Positions 7,848 through 16,562 of a stretch of 16,563 nucleotides of DNA are shown here, one piece after another (position 1 is the first letter of the stretch; every line of letters starts with the position of its first letter). The stretch spans positions 1 through 16,563 of the forward strand of contig JAAYYM010000357.1 of assembly GCA_012515365.1 (NCBI GenBank), read 5' to 3'. The stretch comes from Clostridia bacterium (GTDB lineage: Bacteria > Bacillota_A > Clostridia > Lachnospirales > Lachnospiraceae). A program made the translations under genes and the position numbers. The notes below the pieces were generated by a model. It saw only the letters and a list, made by a program, of their open reading frames with translations, did not search any database and was not told where the DNA came from.

Positions 7848-7876
7848 ATAATACATGAAACACAGATTTTTTTCAA
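7848..7876 (-). promoter_or_regulatory. Promoter of the GGDEF/EAL gene
   Basis: On the minus strand, -35 TTGAAA (7876-7871), a 17-base spacer and -10 TATTAT (7853-7848) place the start near 7841, about 47 bases before the ATG. The gene therefore appears to be transcribed independently of the guaB unit upstream. No GC-rich hairpin ends the permease transcript, so some read-through is possible. Confidence 0.75.
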
Positions 7877-7893
7877 TATGATAACCTTAAACT

Positions 7894-8661
7894 CTAAAAT
7901 TTCTTTTTATTAAATGCAATAACACCAACTATACTTGCGATCAATGCATAACCCACGCCAAGAATTAAGATCAGTGTTACATTTCTTGCCGGGTCAGCCG
8001 GATATGGAAGAAGTCCAAAATTCTGGGAAATGAGATAAGTTCTGATGGTTCTCATAATTCCCCATTCAAACGGTTCTGCTGCAAACAACATGATCGTTCT
8101 GGGAATCACAAATACAATCGCAAAAAAACTGATGTACGCTTTGATTTTGTGTTTCGTAATGAACAGACACATATTCGCAATGGAAATACCGGCAAACCAC
8201 AGAGGAACTGCCAACCACATTTTATCTAAAAAGTCTTCTACCACCCACCACTGCATAGTACCATCGCCATATTGAAACAGTGTGGTCGTTCCCATCAGCA
8301 TAATAAAAGCAACAAGCAAAAACAGAACTGCAAGAACCAGAGATCCAAGCAATTTTGAAAAATAGATTTGTGTTCTATTCAGATTTTTTGTAATCTTATC
8401 TTTAATTCGAGGATTTGGATAGGTCTTTCCAAATACAATATCAGAAATGACAATACAGCTGTAATAAGGAATAATAAAAGACCATGTCGCATACTCAATC
8501 AGATTATATGCGAAAGTTCCATCATTTGTTCCGTAAATCATTCGAAATCCAACAACTGCAATATTTGCAATCAAACATAATGCAATAATTCCAAGAACAT
8601 ACGCGTAGGTATATCTTCTACGCGCTATGATCTTCAAATCTCTTATAATATACTGTCCCAT
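7894..8661 (-). CDS. ABC-2-type membrane permease, no partner ATPase nearby
   Basis: The protein (255 residues from the chosen start) shows about six hydrophobic segments: near 10-35, 50-70, 100-125, 140-162, 170-192 and 225-248. The FGKTYPNPRIKDK-type cytosolic stretch before the third segment is typical of ABC-2 permeases, where it contacts the ATPase. The ATG at 8661 is preferred because CAGGAG lies 5 bases before it; the longer GTG frame start at 8682 has no ribosome binding site. It begins 29 bases after guaB with no terminator between, so the two are probably cotranscribed. ABC-2 permeases normally need a nucleotide-binding partner, and none is encoded in the flanking genes. It may use an ATPase encoded elsewhere. 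The substrate is unknown. Confidence 0.75.
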   Translation of the reverse strand: MGQYIIRDLKIIARRRYTYAYVLGIIALCLIANIAVVGFRMIYGTNDGTFAYNLIEYATWSFIIPYYSCIVISDIVFGKTYPNPRIKDKITKNLNRTQIYFSKLLGSLVLAVLFLLVAFIMLMGTTTLFQYGDGTMQWWVVEDFLDKMWLAVPLWFAGISIANMCLFITKHKIKAYISFFAIVFVIPRTIMLFAAEPFEWGIMRTIRTYLISQNFGLLPYPADPARNVTLILILGVGYALIASIVGVIAFNKKKF

Positions 8662-8690
8662 GTAATCTCCTGCCGGCACCACCTGAATAG

Positions 8691-10181
<1,491 letters not shown>

Positions 10182-10186
10182 TTAGC

Positions 10187-10215
10187 ATTCTACCAAAACA
10201 AAGCCGTAATGTCAA
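10187..10215 (-). promoter_or_regulatory. guaB promoter
   Basis: On the minus strand, a perfect -35 TTGACA (10215-10210), a 17-base spacer and -10 TAGAAT (10192-10187) give a near-consensus sigma-A promoter. Its -35 lies in the loop and arm of the hairpin that follows the upstream gene. Confidence 0.88.
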
Positions 10216-10225
10216 CATTCGGCTT
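10197..10225 (-). terminator. Terminator of the upstream membrane-protein gene, overlapping the guaB promoter
   Basis: On the minus strand, AAGCCG (10225-10220) pairs with CGGCTT (10206-10201). The inner AATG/CATT extends the stem apart from one bulged A, and TGTTTT follows. It lies 10 bases past the stop of the gene ending at 10236. The tail is only moderately T-rich. Confidence 0.55.
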
Positions 10226-10235
10226 CATTTCGTGA

Positions 10236-10736
10236 TCAATATTCAAATATTTTTCTCGGAGAAACAGTTTTTATGCATTTTATCATAGCTGCATTTGGTT
10301 CTAAACAGATTAACTCTGTTCCGTTTCCTCCATTATATACCATAATGTGCTTTTTATTTTCTGGATTGCCTGAAGAATAGTCCTGAATCTTGATGCGACG
10401 GCTTTTGTAGGAATCAAGTTCATGGGAAGTATCAGGTGCCAATAGCTCCATTTTATTCAGATCCAGCACACGTACTCTTTTGCGTTTCTGCTTATTTAAT
10501 ACCTTATCAATACTGATTTCTTTATCAAGATACAAGTATTCATATTCGACTGACAGACCGGGAAGCAGGAAATAAATCACCAGTCCCAATGCTATGGCCG
10601 GAATAAACAAAATCGGAAGCCCCATTACTGCCAGTAATACACAAATAGCAGTTAACGCATAAACCAAAACCTTGATCAGTCCGGAAAATGGGCTGCTTTT
10701 CCTTGGAACCATACATTCTACATATGAATCATTCAT
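10236..10736 (-). CDS. Small membrane protein of unknown function (DUF6106-like)
   Basis: The preferred start is ATG 10736, preceded by GGAGG with 7-base spacing and downstream of a clear promoter. It gives 166 residues beginning MNDSYVECMVPRKSS. Longer upstream frame starts run into the promoter and are unlikely. A hydrophobic region at about 19-60 should form two membrane helices in a hairpin, and the rest is a soluble, lysine-rich domain facing one side. The N-terminal pattern recalls a clostridial family of unknown function that I know as DUF6106; that match is from memory and needs a profile search. It is transcribed toward guaB and separated from it by a hairpin, so it is probably monocistronic. 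No function is claimed. Confidence 0.75.
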   Translation of the reverse strand: MNDSYVECMVPRKSSPFSGLIKVLVYALTAICVLLAVMGLPILFIPAIALGLVIYFLLPGLSVEYEYLYLDKEISIDKVLNKQKRKRVRVLDLNKMELLAPDTSHELDSYKSRRIKIQDYSSGNPENKKHIMVYNGGNGTELICLEPNAAMIKCIKTVSPRKIFEY

Positions 10737-10775
10737 AGATCTACCTCCACCGTTCATCTTGTTTTCGCTCCCTCG

Positions 10776-10804
10776 ATTATAGCAAAAAAGACTCACACAT
10801 GCAA
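10776..10804 (-). promoter_or_regulatory. Promoter of the DUF6106-like gene (extended -10)
   Basis: On the minus strand the -10 is a perfect TATAAT (10781-10776), preceded by TGC as in extended -10 promoters. A weak -35 TTGCAT (10804-10799) lies 17 bases upstream. It supports the start at 10736 over the longer frame beginning at 10868. Confidence 0.75.
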
Positions 10805-10877
10805 TCATTGACATGTTATTATTTGAAAGGTATGATAAATCGTACAGGTAATTGCGAAATAGTTTCATAAGTGGAGC

Positions 10878-10954
10878 GATTTCATGAATTTACACAAAAA
10901 CATGCGTCGAAGGCATTTTGACTCCTCACTTACTTTGTGTAAGTTCATGAAATC
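10878..10954. repeat. Lollipop inverted repeat between divergent genes
   Basis: Two 21-base arms (10878-10898 and 10934-10954, GATTTCATGAA... against ...TTCATGAAATC) are complementary apart from one T-G position, around a 35-base loop. The loop holds a small inverted repeat, ATGC-7-GCAT. No T-run follows either arm, so it is not a standard terminator. It lies upstream of the promoters or starts of both divergent genes. It could be a regulatory site, a small structured RNA or a degenerate mobile repeat. Confidence 0.7.
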
Positions 10955-11019
10955 TGTTCCTGGGATTGCGGGTTTCGCATTTATATATGATCACTTTTAT
11001 ATGGAAAGGATAAAATAAC

Positions 11020-11727
11020 ATGGCAGTTAGCGATGAAATCAAACAAGAGCATAAAAAGCTTAAATTTATGACAAAACAGGAAAAGATTCAGTACATCTGG
11101 GAGTACTACAAACTGCACATTGCTGTGACAATTGTAGCTATTATCTTCCTTTCATTATTGATTCATGATTTAATTGAGGGAAATAAACCGGTTCATCTTT
11201 ATGCGTGTCTGGTGAATGCAAATATGTCTACGCAAACAGAATCGACACTGTTAGATGACTATATTGCATATGCCGGCATTGACACAAAAAAAGAGAATAC
11301 CGCAATTGATATGTCAATGCATATTGACCTTGATTCTATGGATCAGGTGTCCCTTGCTTATCAGCAGAAAATCATGGCACTGTTGTCTTCTAAGGATCTT
11401 GATGTGTTGATCGCGGATAACGAAATGATACAGAAGTATGGTGAAATGGAAGCCTTTCTTGATCTCGAATCAGTACTTCCTGAGGCTTTAAAAGATGAGC
11501 TTGAAAAAAAGGGATATGAATATGTCACATGTAAGCTTGAAAGTGGAGAAATGTCTACCATCGGTATCTCAATCGGTAATAGCCGTGTGCTTGCTATGGA
11601 TGGTGATTTTGGGGCATATGAGCAAGATTCTCATCCCGTATTTACCATACCGGCAACATCCGTCAGACTTGATCAGTCTCTTGAGTTTTTGCGTTTTCTG
11701 ATCAGTCAGGATCACGTAAGTGAATAA
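11020..11727 (+). CDS. Single-pass membrane protein of unknown function
   Basis: The 235-residue protein starts with a charged cytosolic segment (residues 1-30, lysine- and glutamate-rich), then one hydrophobic helix at about 33-49 (HIAVTIVAIIFLSLLIHDLI). The remaining roughly 185 residues should be outside the cell. The pattern DVLIADNEMIQKYGEMEAFLDLE recalls the hinge region of solute-binding-like folds, where a substrate-binding lobe is tethered to the membrane, but I cannot assign a family. The ATG at 11020 follows GAAAGGA with about 9-base spacing. A TATGAT (10986-10991) upstream could be the -10, but no convincing -35 accompanies it. The gene stands alone, transcribed away from its neighbours, and ends before a long hairpin terminator. 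Confidence 0.8.
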   Translation: MAVSDEIKQEHKKLKFMTKQEKIQYIWEYYKLHIAVTIVAIIFLSLLIHDLIEGNKPVHLYACLVNANMSTQTESTLLDDYIAYAGIDTKKENTAIDMSMHIDLDSMDQVSLAYQQKIMALLSSKDLDVLIADNEMIQKYGEMEAFLDLESVLPEALKDELEKKGYEYVTCKLESGEMSTIGISIGNSRVLAMDGDFGAYEQDSHPVFTIPATSVRLDQSLEFLRFLISQDHVSE

Positions 11728-11747
11728 AATATCACTATCCATAAAGA

Positions 11748-11902
11748 AACCGTTAATAATTTGCCTTTGCCTGTTGGAGTTAGTCACGTATGCGATAATT
11801 GACATCACTATTTTTTTGTCGGAATACAGGCTTGCAGAGGACCTGTATCTATCTAGAGTTAGTAGTTAGTAGTGAGTGGCAAATATAATTAACGGCTTTT
11901 TT
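11748..11902 (+). terminator. Long branched terminator element after the single-pass membrane protein gene
   Basis: The arms CCGTTAATAATTTGCC (11750-11765) and its near-complement (11878-11895) pair as 8 and 7 base pairs with a small internal loop. They are followed by TTTTTT (11897-11902), so the element reads as an intrinsic terminator for the plus-strand gene ending at 11727. About 110 bases lie between the arms. They hold a second hairpin, ATACAGG (11824-11830) with CCTGTAT (11842-11848), and three tandem 7-mers GTTAGTA, GTTAGTA, GTGAGTG (11858-11878). Ordinary terminators do not need this insert, so the element may be a repeat that also terminates. Confidence 0.7.
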
Positions 11903-11921
11903 ATAGATAGCAATATAATTG

Positions 11922-11949
11922 TTACAAATATATTACAAATATATTACAC
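11922..11949. repeat. AT-rich 11-base tandem repeat
   Basis: TTACAAATATA occurs twice in tandem (11922-11932 and 11933-11943), and a partial third copy, TTACAC, follows. It lies in the AT-rich 11903-12078 stretch downstream of both flanking genes. That stretch holds no convincing ORF, and no GC-rich terminator for the minus-strand polysaccharide operon was found in it. The weak GTACT/AGTAC pairing near 12048-12065 is the only hairpin seen. Confidence 0.6.
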
Positions 11950-12078
11950 ACTATAACAATAAACCGTTTGATACGCAACATCACCTAGACATTTTTTTTG
12001 TATAAACAATTGAGTTTTCGACATTTACATGTTTTTTAAATAATACGTACTAGTAACAAAGTACTATTCACCTAATAT

Positions 12079-12417
12079 TTAAGAAAAACTGTATATCAGA
12101 ATACCAATAATGATGAGTATTAATGCTGCTATCTTCTTCCTTGTCAACTTCTCCTTAAACACAAGAACTCCAAAAAGCGTCACATAAAAGTAACTTGTCG
12201 TTTCCAACACAGGTCCAAGGCTAAGTGGGATTCCCCGATAAGCAATCACTTCGATCACTGTTGTCATAAAAAACAAAAAATAAGCACCGACGACCATAGG
12301 ATTGAGATATTCAGAAACAACTGACTGATGAGGCTTAAGTGCCTCTTTTTTTAATAAGACCTGTGAAACTGCTGCGATAAAAACACTAAATAAAAAACAA
12401 AGGATATAGATTATCAT
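12079..12417 (-). CDS. EamA/SMR-type small multidrug-like half-transporter (second of a pair)
   Basis: The 112-residue protein has four hydrophobic helices, about 2-22, 42-62, 66-84 and 93-111, matching one half of a ten-helix DMT transporter or one small multidrug resistance subunit. The pattern PLSLGPVLETTSYFYVTLFGVLVFKEKLTRKKIAALILIIIGI is the typical EamA C-terminal signature, with a Glu after the helix 3-4 turn. ATG 12417 is separated from the upstream half's TGA by one base, and AAAGGAGG lies about 11 bases before it, inside the upstream gene. The upstream-extended frame starts are rejected because of that signal. By analogy with ArnE/ArnF, which flip undecaprenyl-linked aminoarabinose, the pair may flip a lipid-linked sugar for the polysaccharide pathway. 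That role is inference. Confidence 0.8.
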   Translation of the reverse strand: MIIYILCFLFSVFIAAVSQVLLKKEALKPHQSVVSEYLNPMVVGAYFLFFMTTVIEVIAYRGIPLSLGPVLETTSYFYVTLFGVLVFKEKLTRKKIAALILIIIGILIYSFS

Positions 12418-12418
12418 T

Positions 12419-12802
12419 TCACTGATCCCTCCTTTGTTCTTCTGTCTGATCCACCTGCTGATCTGAAAAAGAAAATAGAATAATCCCTGCAATAATAATC
12501 AGACAACCTATGATTTTAAGCGGTGTAATCTGTTCCGAAAAGAACAACATCCCCCATATCATTCCCCATATGACTGTCACGGCACGATTTGCATATGCCA
12601 TCGTCAGAGGGACTCTCTTAATGATCTGCTGCCAGGCGATCGCATATAGTCCAAGAATCACAAGCATTGCCCCATATGCCAATATGAACCCCCGACTCAT
12701 AAAGCTCTGCGTCGAAGCGATTTTACTGCATACGGCAACCAATGAAAATATAACAAGGATGACATGAAGCAGCAAATAAATCAAATTTCTTTTGTTCTTC
12801 AT
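12419..12802 (-). CDS. EamA/SMR-type small multidrug-like half-transporter (first of a pair)
   Basis: The 127-residue protein has four hydrophobic helices (about 8-27, 36-54, 63-84 and 94-112) and a charged C-terminal tail rich in Gln, Glu and Asp. The stretch VPLTMAYANRAVTVIWGMIWGMLFFSEQ is characteristic of the EamA/DMT superfamily. The ATG at 12802 overlaps the TGA of the upstream polymerase/ligase gene as ATGA, and AAAGGAG precedes it, so translational coupling is likely. It probably dimerises with the next gene product, because halves encoded side by side with one base between them usually form a heterodimer. The pair's place at the end of a polysaccharide operon suggests a lipid-linked substrate rather than a drug. 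Confidence 0.8.
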   Translation of the reverse strand: MKNKRNLIYLLLHVILVIFSLVAVCSKIASTQSFMSRGFILAYGAMLVILGLYAIAWQQIIKRVPLTMAYANRAVTVIWGMIWGMLFFSEQITPLKIIGCLIIIAGIILFSFSDQQVDQTEEQRRDQ

Positions 12803-14385
12803 GCCTGCTCCTTTGTTCTGCAAAGATGCGATCCAATCCCCATGAAAAGAAAGATGATCGGCGTGCAAATGACCTGCTGATAGCAGAAAATATTATGAAA
12901 TATGTAACAAAATATACTGAGTCCTGCTGCTGCGATCATTGTGTTTCTTGCCCTGTTTTTCGTAAAGGTAACTGCTGCACTGATAAATGTACCAAGATAA
13001 GCAATTCCGCCAAATATTCCTGTACAAATGGTCAGATTAAACCATTCACAGTGTGCGTTTGTTAAGATACTTCCCCAAGTTGATTCTGCTTCTTTTTTAT
13101 AGAACTCGTAAGTATAAGCCGCAAAAGAATCTGGTCCAACACCAAATAGTTTTTCCTTTAGGGGAAACTCTGAAAACATTTTCGCAGAATACATCCAGAT
13201 ACCGCCTCGTGTATTTCCCCAGCCCTCATCAAAATACAAATAAGGAATCTTATTCAGAAATGCAAGTGCCGGTGGAAGCAACTGATTTGTATTCAAATAG
13301 ATCAAAAGAAATATAAGTATCAGACCTGTCGGCAATGCAATCAAAGCCGTTCTTTTGAGCCAGATTACTTTTCCCACATCCATCATCTGCTTTTTCTCTC
13401 TATTTCGCAAATAGAAATAAAGTAAGATGACTATGAGCAATACCGGCCACATAATGACATTCTGGGAGCATACAACAGAAATTGTATCCAGCTCCACTGC
13501 CTGTCCCGGGAACAAAAGCTGAAGAATTCCCATGATCCTCATAGATCCGATACATAAAATCACGATAAGCAGAAATCGCAACATGTCCTTATTAGAGTCA
13601 AATGAAAAGCAAAACAACACAAACATCAGAGTCGCTAATGCTATAAATGCACTGTCACTATTCTGTGTCACTAAGGTAGAAAAGCCTAGAAAACAATAAA
13701 TAGTCATACAGATCTTTACCCATTTCTTTTCAGCTTTCCATAAAACAACGACTCCAATCGGCAGTACAATACAAAGAAAGCTGGAATACCAAGTCGCCTG
13801 TCCGATCGTTGTCAGAAATTCAATATAATATTTGCTGTCAACTCCCTCATATAAAGCTAACGGATCAATCATAAAGCGGTGCAGGATTGCGAATAAAAAA
13901 ACAAATGCCGAAGAACCAAACAGCATGACCAGAAAATCCGGCATCCATGAATCCATCCAGAATCTTGACACCAGAAAATAAATGGCAACAAACATCAGTT
14001 GAGAAATCAGCCCCATTTTCCATCCATTATAACCATATAGAGCATCCTGCGGATAGGAGCTGAGAAAATATGAAGAAAGTGCCAGACATGCATAACCAAT
14101 TACAAACAGATCCAATGTCGAAAGTTTATCCGGCAATTGCTTAAATGACAGTTTCTTTCTGGACATAATTAGCAGAATCACGCCTGTAATAGCTGCAAAA
14201 ATTAACATCACTATTGTGATTTTGAAAAACATTTCATATTTAAAATCACCGATATCAAAATACTTATCATGATAAAATAATCCGGTGGAAACGACAAGGA
14301 TATACGCATAAATCGTAATAATTACCTTCATAATGTATGAAACTACTTCGTCTCCCTCGATTTTCGTCTTTTTCTTCTTTCCCAT
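12799..14385 (-). CDS. O-antigen ligase/Wzy-type polysaccharide polymerase
   Basis: This 528-residue integral membrane protein has about a dozen hydrophobic helices and one large outside loop, at about 366-443. The loop and following helix carry the family-like pattern TRGGIW...LFGVGPDSF...NAHCEWFN (about 392-450), matching the RGxxW, GxGxxxF and xAHxxxxx features of the Wzy_C/WaaL superfamily. Such enzymes join lipid-linked oligosaccharides, either polymerising repeat units or transferring them to an acceptor. The ATG at 14385 is chosen because AGGAAGGG lies just before it. The longer frame start at 14421 overlaps the upstream gene and has no ribosome binding site. The gene starts 16 bases after the glycosylphosphotransferase stop. 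Polymerase and ligase roles cannot be told apart from sequence alone. Confidence 0.85.
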   Translation of the reverse strand: MGKKKKTKIEGDEVVSYIMKVIITIYAYILVVSTGLFYHDKYFDIGDFKYEMFFKITIVMLIFAAITGVILLIMSRKKLSFKQLPDKLSTLDLFVIGYACLALSSYFLSSYPQDALYGYNGWKMGLISQLMFVAIYFLVSRFWMDSWMPDFLVMLFGSSAFVFLFAILHRFMIDPLALYEGVDSKYYIEFLTTIGQATWYSSFLCIVLPIGVVVLWKAEKKWVKICMTIYCFLGFSTLVTQNSDSAFIALATLMFVLFCFSFDSNKDMLRFLLIVILCIGSMRIMGILQLLFPGQAVELDTISVVCSQNVIMWPVLLIVILLYFYLRNREKKQMMDVGKVIWLKRTALIALPTGLILIFLLIYLNTNQLLPPALAFLNKIPYLYFDEGWGNTRGGIWMYSAKMFSEFPLKEKLFGVGPDSFAAYTYEFYKKEAESTWGSILTNAHCEWFNLTICTGIFGGIAYLGTFISAAVTFTKNRARNTMIAAAGLSIFCYIFHNIFCYQQVICTPIIFLFMGIGSHLCRTKEQA

Positions 14386-14401
14386 TTTAGCCCTTCCTCG
14401 A

Positions 14402-15817
14402 TCATTTGGCACCACTGCCATGAAAAACCGCGCTGACGGTTTTTAGTAAAATCAGCACATCCAGTCCCAATGACCATTCATCAATATACTGTACATCCAG
14501 TTTTACGACCTCTTCAAAATCCGTAATGTCGTTCCTGCCGCTCACCTGCCAAAGTCCTGTCAGTCCAGGTGTAAAACTCAGACGTTTTTTATGGTAATTC
14601 TTATATTTTTCAAATTCATCCAATGTCGGTGGTCTTGTTCCTACTAAACTCATGTCGCCTTTTAATATATTGAAAAATTGCGGAAATTCATCAATACTTG
14701 TCTTTCTTAGGAATTTACCGATTTTAGTTATTCTCGGATCATTTTCCATTTTAAACATCAGACCATTCATTTCGTTCTGATCCATCAGCTGCTTCTTCCT
14801 CTCCTCCGCATCCTGATACATCGTTCTGAATTTATACATTTTAAAAATACGTCCATTCTTTCCGACACGCTTTTGTGCAAAAAAGACCGGACCCTTTGAT
14901 TCGAGCTTAATGACCGGCGCCAAGAAAATGGTCAGGACAGCTGTAAATACAATTCCAACAAGTGCACCCAGGATATCCATCAGACGCTTCATCATTAACT
15001 TATGCATAGGCAGAATCTTATATGCAAATGTAACCGCATAAAAATTCCCTACCTTGGTAAGCGTGCGTTGTGCCCCGATGTCGATTCTAAACAAGTCAAT
15101 GTTCATATGAATGGTGATCCCCATAGAAAAGAGCGTCTCGATCAGATCCGTATATGTTTCCTCTTCGATGTGATCCACATAAAAATAAATTTCATCAATA
15201 GATGACTGCCTGCAGTATTCTACAAGTGAATCTCGATCCGCCACTACCGGGATCTGATTAATCGAAGAACCGATTTCATTTCGATCCATTAATGCAATAG
15301 ACGTCACATTGTAGTCCCAGTGCGTTTCATCTGCAATACCATGCATGACCATCTCCGCTTTATTACGTGTTGTCACTACCATAAGCTGTGTACTGCCTTT
15401 TCGTTTGCTGAATACTTTGGAAAGATACCATTTAAACAACTGATGTAATAACAGCATCAAGATTGTATCTATGATAAAGAAAATAATAAATACAGCTCTT
15501 GAAAAATCCAGCACAATACGGACAAAGAATAAAATAAATGTCGTCATGATCATAATGCATGCATTGATCTTGATCACTGACGTTAATTCCTGAATAAAAT
15601 TTCTCCTCATGACCTGTCTGTTTAAATTTACAAACAGAAACAGTAGCAGATAAGAAAGTAAAAAAGATCCAACAACCCCTAATACTGCACTCCGTCCAAA
15701 AAAGCTTACCAATTCCGGATTTCGGATATAACTGGAGATTAAAAAAGAGAGTGTAATCGCGATACAGTCCAACAGAATGATACAGATATTTTGTGAATTA
15801 GTTTTCTTCTGATACAT
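14402..15817 (-). CDS. Polyprenyl glycosylphosphotransferase (exopolysaccharide priming enzyme)
   Basis: The 471-residue protein transfers a sugar phosphate from a nucleotide sugar to undecaprenyl phosphate, the first step of polysaccharide repeat synthesis. The N-terminal half has about four hydrophobic helices (about 12-30, 43-66, 83-102 and 107-129), followed by a CoA-binding-like soluble segment. The Bac_transf domain runs from about 273 to 465. It shows KFRTM (329-333), TSIDEFPQ with the Asp376-Glu377 pair, LVGTRPP (391-397) and PGLTGLWQVSGR (417-428), all hallmarks of the WcaJ/WbaP type. The ATG at 15817 follows AAAGGGGG with 7-base spacing and overlaps the upstream glycosyltransferase by 20 bases. 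The sugar specificity is not visible. Confidence 0.95.
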   Translation of the reverse strand: MYQKKTNSQNICIILLDCIAITLSFLISSYIRNPELVSFFGRSAVLGVVGSFLLSYLLLFLFVNLNRQVMRRNFIQELTSVIKINACIMIMTTFILFFVRIVLDFSRAVFIIFFIIDTILMLLLHQLFKWYLSKVFSKRKGSTQLMVVTTRNKAEMVMHGIADETHWDYNVTSIALMDRNEIGSSINQIPVVADRDSLVEYCRQSSIDEIYFYVDHIEEETYTDLIETLFSMGITIHMNIDLFRIDIGAQRTLTKVGNFYAVTFAYKILPMHKLMMKRLMDILGALVGIVFTAVLTIFLAPVIKLESKGPVFFAQKRVGKNGRIFKMYKFRTMYQDAEERKKQLMDQNEMNGLMFKMENDPRITKIGKFLRKTSIDEFPQFFNILKGDMSLVGTRPPTLDEFEKYKNYHKKRLSFTPGLTGLWQVSGRNDITDFEEVVKLDVQYIDEWSLGLDVLILLKTVSAVFHGSGAK

Positions 15818-16562
15818 GATTTACCCCCTTTACTCTCGTATATAATTTCATCATTTCCTTGACATGCTCCGTATGAGAGAACATAAATACTTCTTTCATG
15901 ATATTTGCATTCATTTCAATCAGCTGCCTTGGATCATCCATCAACTGCCTAAAAGCCTGATACAAATCTTCTTCTAAAGGTTCGACAATCAATGAATCGA
16001 CTTCATGTCGAAAACAGTCTCTAGCGCCTACATGTGTCGAAAGCAACACAGGCACACCGTAAGTCTTGGCTTCCACTGCAACAAACCCAAAGGTTTCCAT
16101 CCAGATGTTCGGCACAGCCAGAATATCTGTCTGGTAAAAAATATCTCCCAGATCCTTATATTGATAAGGACCTTTTACACTTAAGTAGTCCCGTTCCACA
16201 TCTGTTGTTCCATAAACTGTCAGGCTGAATTTTGCTCCCTCATGGTGCAGTCGGTCAAGTACACGGATCAAAAGAGCGAATCCCTTATGTTCTCGCCCAT
16301 CCCCCAAAAAAGTAATACGAGGTTTTTGTGGAAATACTTTAATCTTGCGATAGTCGCGTATATCCCGGTGAGAGATCGAAATAACCTCACCGTTAAGTGT
16401 CATCTGTGGTAAAAAAGCCTCGTAAATATCTCTAGAGAGTTTACTGTTAAAATGAAATAAATTGATTTTTTCAAATAGTCTGCGATAAAATGCAGCAAGC
16501 TCATGATATTGCTCACAGGTGTATCCTTGAACAACAGTGGGTTCATCGACAGCAACATCTTT
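15798..16562 (-). CDS. Glycosyltransferase family 4-type enzyme, N-terminus outside window
   Basis: The frame is open from the window's right edge to TAA 15798 and encodes at least 254 residues, the C-terminal two-thirds of a GT-B-fold glycosyltransferase. The internal Met at 16403 is not the start, because the reading frame continues upstream in good family sequence (AFYRRLFEKINLFHFNSKLS). The nucleotide-sugar-binding half shows ITFLGDGREHKG, the segment FYQTDILAVPNIWMETFG and an EX7E-type motif, ETFGFVAVEA. The enzyme should act on the cytosolic face and add a sugar to a lipid-linked acceptor. Its end overlaps the next gene by 20 bases, indicating an operon and translational coupling. The donor and acceptor are unknown. 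Confidence 0.9.
   Translation of the reverse strand, partial: KDVAVDEPTVVQGYTCEQYHELAAFYRRLFEKINLFHFNSKLSRDIYEAFLPQMTLNGEVISISHRDIRDYRKIKVFPQKPRITFLGDGREHKGFALLIRVLDRLHHEGAKFSLTVYGTTDVERDYLSVKGPYQYKDLGDIFYQTDILAVPNIWMETFGFVAVEAKTYGVPVLLSTHVGARDCFRHEVDSLIVEPLEEDLYQAFRQLMDDPRQLIEMNANIMKEVFMFSHTEHVKEMMKLYTRVKGVNHVSEEN

Noticed and set aside
8662..8682. Earlier GTG start for the ABC-2 permease
   Set aside because: No ribosome binding site precedes it, whereas CAGGAG is correctly spaced for the ATG at 8661.
10737..10868. Longer N-terminus for the DUF6106-like protein
   Set aside because: The extension crosses an extended -10 promoter and lacks a ribosome binding site; the ATG at 10736 has GGAGG.
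11922..11949. CRISPR array or origin-type iteron
   Set aside because: Only two full 11-base units in tandem, no spacers, and no replication or cas genes nearby.
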